This document shows positions 56,915 to 64,000 of a DNA stretch of 64,000 nucleotides, piece after piece. The notes under the pieces were generated by a model. The model made no database searches and was not told where the DNA came from. It saw only the letters and a list, made by a program, of their open reading frames with translations. How positions within the stretch are numbered: the first letter of the stretch is position 1; every line of letters starts with the position of its first letter. The stretch lies in contig CAOLHI010000256.1 in the NCBI GenBank assembly GCA_948474755.1, positions 124,001 to 188,000 of the forward strand, in the 5' to 3' direction. This DNA comes from Ctenosaura bakeri. Its lineage: Eukaryota; Chordata; Lepidosauria; Squamata; Iguanidae. The position numbers and the translations under genes are program-made.

Positions 56915-57092
56915 GAGCCACCCAGGTGTAGTGCTTTGAGCTCTGGAGTATGACCTCAGGGGCCTGAGTTCGAGTCCCCATGGAAACCCAGTGGATGGTC
57001 TTGGGCGTGTCACACGCTCTCCGTCCCAGAAAACCCCGTGATAGGGTTGACTTAGGGTTGGAAACGACTGGAAAGTATATAACAACAACAAT
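56915..57092 (+). repeat. tRNA-derived SINE, Sauria type
   Basis: 'gtgtagtgctttgagctctgg', the B box 'gagttcgagtccccatgg', 'aacccagtggatggtcttggg' and the tail 'gttggaaacgactggaaagtatataacaacaac' are present. The tail retains the CGACT of the Bov-B-like consensus, so this copy is among the least decayed. It lacks the middle block. Confidence 0.85.
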
Positions 57093-57212
57093 CTCAGTAG
57101 CTCCATTCATTTTTTGAATAACCTAATTATTCATATATCTGATAAGCTGTGAACCCTAGTCCATGAAAGGGTGAAGAAATTTGATGGATTTTAAGATACC
57201 TCAAGACTCCCT

Positions 57213-57406
57213 TGCCATTTCTGCACTACATAGCTATTATTCCACTTTCAACATCCTGTGGAATTCTGGGGTTTGTAGTTTACTGAGGCCCAAGAATTCT
57301 CTGGCTGAGAATTCTAAATGCCTCTCCCTAAACTGCAAATCTCCGGATTCCACAAGATGTTGAAAGTGGAATAATAGCACTATAACAGTGTAGTGCAGAA
57401 ATGGCC
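57213..57406. mobile_element. Palindromic MITE, copy 12 (long subtype, CpG-decayed)
   Basis: This is an inverted repeat of about 194 bp from tGCCATTTCTGCACTAC to TGTAGTGCAGAAATGGCC, with the long subtype centre (tttactgaggcccaagaattctctggctgagaatt). All terminal CpGs are lost, and a short deletion removed part of the left arm (actacatagctattatt). Confidence 0.85.
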
Positions 57407-58740
57407 TCTGTGGTCATTCAGAGGGGGTTTTTCCACACAAGTAGTTGGTGAGATGGGTCCTAGAGCAAATCAAGCCTAAAGTGTTCTTAAAAGCCCAAAT
57501 AACTAAACTGAGGCTATACACAGGGATCCTTTGAAACTAATTTAAATCAGTCGGCAACATAAACTCTTGTAAACTCAATCTGCTTCATCAGATTATGCTA
57601 CGCATTTCTTTCACCCCAGTTCCAAAGTCCTACATGAGCCCTGTACATACTAATACAGACTAAAATAGCTATGTCTTCAGTACAAACTGAGGCTGTCTTA
57701 CTTTGGACTAGTCATGTATTTAAGTCTTTTATTCCATATCTAGTCTCAAGTCTCTACCTTCAAGTCTCAAATTGAGTCATAAGTCCCTGCAAGATACTTT
57801 CAACTCAAGTCTCAAATCTGTCACTCAACTTTATATCTCAATTTATATTTCAATTGAATAAAATCACTTTTAACAGATTAAGCAGAGTTGGCCCTCCACA
57901 TTTGTGATTTTGCCATCTACAGCATCAGAGGTGGGGAATAGGATCCTTCTTACTCCCCCTTCCCAAAGCTGGAGCCTTTTGTGTCAATAGGCACACAAGG
58001 GTCTACAGCTTCAGAATTGGGTAACAGGATCCTTGTTACTCCCCATTACTGAAACTTCAAAAGCTTTTAAAAAGAAGGATCTGTCCTCTTCAATCCCTTT
58101 GCCAAACGCGTTTGCTGTTCCTCTCTGAAAAATGCATCCCGTGTTCTGGGGGCAAATCTTGTCTTCTGTTTTGAGGAAGAGTTTTAGAAGGCTCCTCCAA
58201 TATGCAGCCGGTACAGTTTGCTGAGCAGTCCTCAACCCTGCCTCAAGCTCATTGCCTAACTTTTGCAGAGAAATGTGAGAAATGTGCCCACACTTTGGGC
58301 TTGAGACAGATCATCATGTGACAAATAGGCAAAAAGAGACGGAAGCATTGATCAAAGTTGTAAGGTTTCTGGATGAATGTTTTATGTTACTGAACCAAGG
58401 GCAGCAGGTTGGCCACTAAAAAATATACAGGCCACAAGTCAAGTCAAGTCAGTGCATCATTTATTGCCAAGTCAAGTCCAAGTTGAGTCCTTGGGAGTGA
58501 TCTGACTTGCGTCTGAGTCAATCCACTCCAGTCTACATCACTGCTTTGGGTGTATCCTGAGAGAACATGAATCAGAAAAGTAGAAAACAGTTGGTAAGGT
58601 GGAGGGCAATAGGAAAAAAAAGGAAAAGTGCATTACAGGTAGATTGACTATTGATTGTGGTTGGATAGACAGTCAATGACTGTCTCTTGTTCATACCAAT
58701 GCCATACATCAAAGCATAAAAAGGAAGAAGGAAGGGGGAG
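57407..58740. other. Unassigned repeat-rich flank
   Basis: No gene is recognised. 57680-57850 and 58430-58550 contain many CAAGTC-like words ('ctcaagtctctaccttcaagtctcaa', 'caagtcaagtcaagtcagtg'), suggesting a low-complexity or old tandem-like element. Confidence 0.45.
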
Positions 58741-58749
58741 GACACAAAA

Positions 58750-59960
58750 GAAGAAGAAATGGGGCAGCACCTTTAAGACTGTTTTTTTTTTTAAAATTAT
58801 TATTTTTGCATTAGTTTTCATGGATATAAACCCACTTCTTCAGATACAGTACAGAGTGAGAGTAAATGACCAGGTATAAAGCATATAGTTGTGTGGGTAG
58901 GATGGAAGGTAAGGGGATACAGAAAGATGCAAATAATGAGCCTTGCCCTAAATTTTCAAAGGACTGCCTAAGGTGATAACAGGTCTTTCAGATCTTTATA
59001 GTGGCCATTTAGTGTTCATGTGTGAAAGCAATAAATCTGCTTACCAAAAATCAGTGTCTCTGGTTCCAAAATTCTAAGATTCCTTTTGTTATACATGCAG
59101 TGGCAAGGATTCTTGTATTAATATATGTAGTGTGCCATACCTCCATACCATACCAGGTTTGTTCATACCTCAGCCAATGGACTGGAATTTGTGAATATAA
59201 TTCAGTTCAGCAGTTTCTCTTTCTAGTCTTCTTTTGTAATTTCCTTGTTCAAAGACGGCAACCTATAAGTCACTTACAATGTGTCCAGAAAGGTTGAAAT
59301 GTTCAGCCATTGGTTTTTGGGTGCTGCCATTTCTAATGTCAGATTTGTGACCATTAATCCTCTTGTGTAAAGACTGTCTAGTTTGTCTAATGTAGAGTGC
59401 AGAGGGACATTACTGGCATAGGATGGTGCTGTATATATCACATTAGAGGAAGAGCAAGTAAATGTACCTCTGATGTTGTGAGGGATGTTATTGTCCTCTG
59501 TAATATTGCTCATTAGATGTGGAAATTTCTGCACTGGGCTGTTATAGTGCTATTATTCCTCTTTCAACATGCTATGGAATCCTGGGCTTTGCAGTTTAGA
59601 GAGGAGCCTCAAAGGAAATTACTAGAGTTTTGCATCTTGGTTTGTGATAGGGTCTTGTCTCTGTATTATCATCCACAATATGCATCCTGTGGTGAGTAGT
59701 TGTTTGAGGCCATCTATAGCCCAATAAAGGCTTGCCTCCCTGAGTTTGTGAGATGGCTGTGTTATTTTCTAGAACTGATTGTGGCTCATTGATGATGTGT
59801 TTGAGTTGTCTCACCTGGGGACTTAGGTAACCTCTAGGGGCATTCTATCATTCTTTGGGTTTGTGTTTTCTTTTTTAACTCCCTCATCCTTCCTCCTTTT
59901 CATGCTTCAAGAGACTAAAACTGCTCCTTCTTTGAAAACTAATGTAAGTTGAAAGTGACT
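58750..59960 (-). mobile_element. Penelope-like element fragment
   Basis: The minus strand at about 59274-59534 encodes NIRGTFTCSSSNVIY...LDSLYTRGLMVTN...PKNQWLNISTF. This resembles the CxSSNVIYxIxC...GQTxxSLxxRxNGH...PxAEHF region of the GIY-YIG endonuclease domain of Penelope-like elements. The reading frame is degenerate. The 'acccacttcttcagatacag' end at 58830 is a typical terminal segment. The element is interrupted at about 59521-59614 by one MITE arm. A second copy of the 58949-59070 part occurs at 63880-64000. Confidence 0.6.
59521..59614 (+). mobile_element. Single arm of the palindromic MITE
   Basis: 'aaatttctgcactgggctgttatagtgctattattcc' through 'cctgggctttgcagtttagagaggagcctc' matches one arm of the family from near its end to its centre. 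The partner arm is absent, so the element is a half copy sitting in the Penelope-like fragment. Confidence 0.8.
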
Positions 59961-59999
59961 TGATGACAATTAACAACAATATCTGTGCTACAGAGGTGG

Positions 60000-60105
60000 C
60001 CTTCTTCTCTAGATGTTTGTGGCCCAGAACTCCCATCATCCCTAAACATCATGGCCAATGTAGAGGAATTAAGGGAGTTGCAATAAAAAACACATCTGGA
60101 GAGGT
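60000..60105. repeat. Short foldback repeat
   Basis: 'ccagaactcccatcatccctaaacatcatggccaatg' and 'gagttgcaataaaaaacacatctggagag' are the two arms. A second copy follows at about 60138-60255 and a third at about 60325-60440. Confidence 0.6.
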
Positions 60106-60137
60106 GCAGCTGTCCACACTTGTATTAAGGGCAGCTT

Positions 60138-60255
60138 TTCCCAACCTCATTGTTGGGCAATCTCCAGTTGTTTTATACAAATCCCATATTCCTTGAACAT
60201 TAACTATCCTGATGAGCCTGATGTGAGTTGTAAGCCAAAACATCTGCAGAGCCAA
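60138..60255. repeat. Short foldback repeat
   Basis: 'cccaacctcattgttgggcaatctccagttgtttt' on the left and 'gatgtgagttgtaagccaaaacatctgcag' on the right follow the same pattern as the copy at 60000. Confidence 0.5.
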
Positions 60256-60724
60256 ATTTCTCACACTATCTTGGGTAAATCTTCACCTATTGAATTCTGC
60301 CTGTGATGCACCTATTAAAACAGAGTGGCCCACCAGATATTATTAGACTGCCGTTCTCAGCATTCCTTACCATTGACTATGATGGCAAGGACTTTCGGGG
60401 CTTGCAGTCTAATATTTTGAGGGCCATATGATCCCCACCCTTTGTTAGATGTATACCTGTAAATTAAAAGTGACTATCTGAACCTTGCTGTTCACCCATC
60501 AGGACAAAAAAAGTTTAGAAAAACAATGAGAGATCTATGCCTGAGAAAATAAAAGTCTTCTTCACCTTATTAAGTCACGGATCAGTGAACATATAAAAAC
60601 CAGAGCCTGAAGCAATCACTTTTTGGATTATTGCTCCCAGAATCCCCCATGTTTTCTTAGCTCTAAACTCACTTTTCTTAGCTCTAAAAATAACATAGAA
60701 GCTAACATTTCACCATATATGTAA

Positions 60725-60902
60725 AATTTCAGAGTTGGAAGGGATACAAAAGGTCTTCCAGTCCAGCCTACTAACAATAGAGGAAATCCAGAGATGACCA
60801 TCCAATCTTAGTTTAAGCACTTCTGGCAAAGAAGACATCATCACACTTTATTTCACTGTCAAACAGGCTTCACCATCAGGAAATTATTCCTAATGTCCCA
60901 TG
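60725..60902 (-). repeat. CR1 LINE 3' fragment
   Basis: The plus strand reads antisense CR1: 'cagagttggaagggatacaaaaggtcttccagtccagcc', 'gaccatccaatcttagtttaagcacttctgg', 'aggaaattattcctaatgtccc'. It lacks the terminal microsatellite. Confidence 0.75.
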
Positions 60903-60968
60903 GTTCGCCGCCTCGATCCATATGGAGAGGCGGGATACAAGCAAACAAACAAACAAACAAACAAACAA
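60903..60968 (+). repeat. SINE/LINE tail with (CAAA)n
   Basis: 'ccgcctcgatccatatggagaggcgggatacaag' is a common interspersed-repeat 3' end (the '...gaggcgggatataaat' type), followed by about seven CAAA units. Confidence 0.7.
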
Positions 60969-61139
60969 TCTCCTTTCTTGTAATTTAAATCCATATATTG
61001 ATGACAGAATAAATTTCCTGTGTTACATGATGGATTTTCAAATATTTGAAGATGGCCATCATATCACTTTGTCTCAGTTGAATGTCACCCACCAGGCAGG
61101 GCCCTCTCATGCTACACAACCATAGCATGAGGTATGGGA

Positions 61140-61378
61140 GCAGGGTGTGTGTGTTCAAGTTAACCTTTGAGTTACGGCAACCCTACAAATTTCACACAGT
61201 TTTCTTAGGCAGGGGATACTTAGAAGTGATCTTGCCAGTTCCTTCCTCTGAAATATAGCCTACAGCACCTGGTATTCATTGACTGTCTCCCATCCATTAC
61301 TAACCAGAGCTGACTCTGCTTACCTTCCAAGATCAGATGGGATTTGGTACCTTTAGAGTATTTAAGCCATACAGCACT
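61140..61378 (-). repeat. 5S-rRNA-derived SINE (5S-Sauria type)
   Basis: On the minus strand the head follows 5S rRNA in order. The plus strand reads cctacagcacctggtattca, gtctcccatccattactaacca, ctctgcttaccttccaagatcagat, close to the reverse complement of the 3' two-thirds of vertebrate 5S rRNA. The body then has 'ctggcaagatcacttc' and a tail corresponding to 'agggttgccgtaactcaaaggttaactt'. The internal control region is mutated, so this is a retroposed SINE, not a 5S gene. Confidence 0.8.
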
Positions 61379-61465
61379 AGGATTCCACTTTAATAGTTAT
61401 GACTGCATCCTGTAGAATTTGGTGGAAAATTCTAAATACTCTCCCTAACCTACAAACCGGAGAGT
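61368..61465 (+). repeat. Diverged MITE-like fragment
   Basis: 'acagcactaggattccactttaatag', 'catcctgtagaatttggtgg' and 'aattctaaatactctccctaacctacaaac' recall the long MITE subtype in order but with many changes. It is adjacent to the 5S-derived SINE. Confidence 0.4.
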
Positions 61466-61644
61466 GTTCAGGCGACATCTATTGGTTGCAGGTAGATGAC
61501 TGGTCAATGGCAGTTATACAGAGCAGGTAATCCTCTCCTACCCCACTTCCGTGTTGCAACATTTTCACTAGCTAGTGGTCCATTTCCTGGTATATTAGCT
61601 GATAACTAAGAGCCACAAAGCCCAAGTGGGACCAGGTTATCTTA

Positions 61645-61824
61645 GGCCATTTCTGCACAAGACTGTTATAGCACTATCATTCCACTTTCAACATCCTATG
61701 GAATCCTGGGGTTTGCAGTTTAGGAAGGGGCCAGCCATCCCCTCTCTAAACTGCAAACCCCAGGATTCTATAGGATGTTGAAAGTGGAATAATAGCATTA
61801 TAACAGTTTTGTGCGGAAATGACC
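61645..61824. mobile_element. Palindromic foldback MITE, copy 13
   Basis: This is a 180-bp inverted repeat, GGCCATTTCTGCACAAGAC to GTGCGGAAATGACC, flanked by TTA on both sides. The centre is tttaggaaggggccagcc / cccctctctaaa. Terminal CpGs are partly lost (CTGCAC on the left, GTGCGG on the right) and AGCGC has become AGCAC. Confidence 0.88.
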
Positions 61825-62299
61825 TTAGACTTAGAGTGAAAACTGGAAAGGGCTTCTGTACCTTTAATAGTTGTGTGGATGTGGGAATTTCTGCAAGTAT
61901 TCCTTGACCAGCAACACCTGTTTTTAATTTCTTCCGCTATGCAACCATTAATGGTACAGACACTCTCTCCCATTTTCACTCTGAAAAGTTTAGAAAGGCC
62001 GCGTTTTTCTGAGCCTATGTTGGTTTTAAGGTGCTTTCCTGCCAAAATTTGAAGCACCATTGGTAGGAAATCAAAAGAGGTTCTGGAGTTCTTTGCCAAA
62101 TGAGGCCTGGTGCGCTCTGTTTCTGATGAAAGGTATCTTTATTTAGTTAGGCCTCAGTCAAGACATGCAACAATTCATCTGAATCTCCTAAAATTAGGAA
62201 AGCTAATTAGGAATCTCCAGTGTACTGATAACATTTTACCACATACCCGTGCTTGATCTGTTTCACTCCGTGATGTCATTAAGGCTTTGAACACATTTT

Positions 62300-62496
62300 G
62301 TTTTATGTGCCTTTGAAGTGACTGAATTATGGTGACTTATCAGAGGGTTTTCTTGGCAAAGGAGATTTGCCATTGCCTTCCTCCTAGGCTGAGACAGTAT
62401 GACTTGTCCAAGGTCACTCAGTGGGTTTCCATGGCTGAGTGGCAATTTGAACCTCGGTCTCCTAGTGTCACATCCAAGCGCTCAAACCACAGTGCA
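62300..62496 (-). repeat. tRNA-derived SINE, Sauria type
   Basis: The plus strand reads, antisense, 'atgtgcctttgaagtgactgaattatggtgac', 'tttgccattgccttcctcctaggctgaga', 'gacttgtccaaggtcactcagtgggtttccatgg', 'tttgaacctcggtctccta' and 'cgctcaaaccac'. It is full length and one of the clearest copies. Confidence 0.88.
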
Positions 62497-63875
62497 CCAG
62501 ACTGGTTATCTTGAACAACAAAGGGACTCGGAATGGGATGAAGAACAATGTCGGGATTGGGAATAGGATGAAGCACTGCAACACAAGCATTGTGGGGCTG
62601 AAGAGAAGTTCTCCAGCACTGCCTTCTGGAAATAAATAATAAAGTAGGAACAGAATTACTGTTGCATGGTGGCTGCAGCTCCCATCCTGGACAGCCAGTC
62701 GGTCCAGAGAAGGGGAACACAGCCAGCTATATCATCAGCTTTCCTGAGAGATCTAGAGAAATTGACAGGATCGTACTCTCACTGTTCTGTCTTTCTAGCA
62801 GTGCTGGTCTTCCAGAAAAGTTACTAAGGTGATGCTAGTAGTGACCCTGCACTGAATCTGAAATAATTCAACTCTGGCTCTCAGGCATGCTTAGCTCCTT
62901 GAAAATGCTATCAGAAGCTGTTGCTTCACTCTAGTGTCCATGGTGCCACTAGTTTGGTCATATGGCTACAACCACAAACACGCCTTCTCTCAGGCTATCC
63001 CTTCCTTGAATCTCACCCTCATACGTCTACCCCACTTATACCATTGGAAGCTACAGTTTCCTCCTGGCATCCAAATCTGATGGATGGGCATCTAATTTGC
63101 TTAAAAGCTTATTCCGTCCTCAGAAGTTTTTCAACAGAGATCAGATGCTCACACTTCAGCAGTACTTTGGTACTTTGGATTTCTGTACTAATAAGGGGTT
63201 GACCTAGATGGTCTTAGGGGGCATCTCTCTAAGGATTTAATTCTAAGGATCTATGATCCTGCCTTACAAGGAGCAGGCCCTGGTGATGTCATTAAGCATG
63301 AAAAGTTAAGCAGCAACTACAGTGGCACAGAGTATGCTATTTTTTAAAAAAAGGCTATCAAATGAGAATATATATACATTAACATATTTAAAGGCAATGC
63401 TCTTGCCCTGAGATTCCTCATCAGCATCCTGAGAATAAGGGAAAATTGTTTTAACTTTAAGGCTCCAAATCAAAACTATGTAAATCCTTGGGGAGCAGGC
63501 TTTCCTTTTATACTGTGTTACATAGGTAGCACAATAAAATATAATTGTTACAAGTTAACTTGAGCTTGAAAAAGTATTTTTTTATTGCAATTCCCAGAAT
63601 GGTAATTATGTTGGCTAGAGGATTCTGGGAGTTGTATTTATTTATATTTCTTCATTTTATTTATTTATATGCTGAGCTTTTCTGCAGAGCTAGGATTCAC
63701 GACACCTTACCACAAGATATAGATTAAAAATGCATATGGATAAGAAATATACAAAATATTATTGTTAAAATGTAAATAAGTGTTGGTAGAAATAAAACAG
63801 TTTAAAACATATCCATTGAGAAGGCAGTAAAACATATCCATTAAGAAAACAAATATCCTTGAAGCACACCTTATT
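62497..63875. other. Intergenic, unassigned
   Basis: No gene is recognised. 63640-63860 is an A+T-rich interspersed-repeat-like block with a direct repeat of 'aaaacatatccatt' words at 63805 and 63830. Confidence 0.4.
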
Positions 63876-63879
63876 AAAA

Positions 63880-64000
63880 TGCCCTAAATTTTCAAAGGGC
63901 TGTGTAAGGTGATAACAGGTTTTTCAGATTTTTACAGCAGTTAGTGCTGGTATGAGAGCAAAAAAATCTGCCTATCAAAAGTCAGTTTCTAAGGGTTCAA
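63880..64000 (-). mobile_element. Second Penelope-like fragment, cut by window end
   Basis: 'ccctaaattttcaaagggctgtgtaaggtgataacaggttttt' through 'aaaatctgcctatcaaaagtcag' matches 58949-59070 closely. The copy continues past the right edge of the window. Confidence 0.65.

Noticed and set aside
61257..61378. 5S rRNA gene
   Set aside because: Only a mutated part of 5S is present, fused to a SINE tail, with a damaged internal control region.
1259..61824. CRISPR-like or other array from evenly similar palindromes
   Set aside because: Spacing is irregular (hundreds of bp to tens of kb), each unit has its own flanking duplication, and the locus is vertebrate nuclear DNA.

Overview
This window is vertebrate nuclear DNA, most likely from a squamate reptile (lizard or snake). 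The reasons are spliced C2H2 zinc-finger genes with CpG-island promoters and a repeat set typical of squamates: tRNA-derived SINEs with a Bov-B-like tail (Sauria type), a 5S-rRNA-derived SINE, CR1 LINE 3' ends, Penelope-like and Helitron-like fragments. No bacterial, phage or CRISPR features are present. Family names come from memory of protein and repeat families; no database search was run.

Four complete zinc-finger genes are visible, each with its whole coding region in one exon behind a clear splice acceptor. In order they are a ZNF581-like gene (+, 15195-15950), a ZNF784-like gene (+, 24714-26720), a ZNF865 orthologue (-, 34581-37547) and a ZNF524-like gene (-, 51918-53066). The same four genes neighbour each other on human 19q13.42 (ZNF524-ZNF865-ZNF784-ZNF581), so the window is the reptile counterpart of that cluster. 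Non-coding first exons probably lie in CpG islands at about 11.0-11.4 kb (ZNF581), 22.1-22.9 kb (ZNF784), 44.1-44.8 kb (ZNF865) and 55.7-56.1 kb (ZNF524). A fifth island at about 1.55-2.55 kb has a strong minus-strand splice donor and is probably the start of a further gene that leaves the window to the left.

Layout: 0-2.6 kb, repeats and the orphan CpG island; 2.6-10.8 kb, intergenic repeats including a short Helitron-like element; 11-18 kb, ZNF581; 18-22 kb, intergenic; 22-27 kb, ZNF784; 27-34.5 kb, the stretch between the convergent ZNF784 and ZNF865 genes; 34.6-44.8 kb, ZNF865 with a 6.7-kb intron; 45-51.8 kb, intergenic with a CR1 3' end; 51.8-56.1 kb, ZNF524; 56.3-64 kb, a repeat-rich tract.

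The most striking non-genic signal is a family of about 13 near-perfect palindromes of roughly 135-200 bp, plus fragments. They begin GGCCATTTCCGCACTA and end with its reverse complement. Most intact copies are flanked by a 3-bp direct repeat, which resembles PIF/Harbinger-type foldback MITEs. They crowd around the CpG islands. Copies near islands keep their CpGs, while most remote copies have decayed to TpG/CpA. One locus (56332-56903) is a nest of three copies with readable insertion points.
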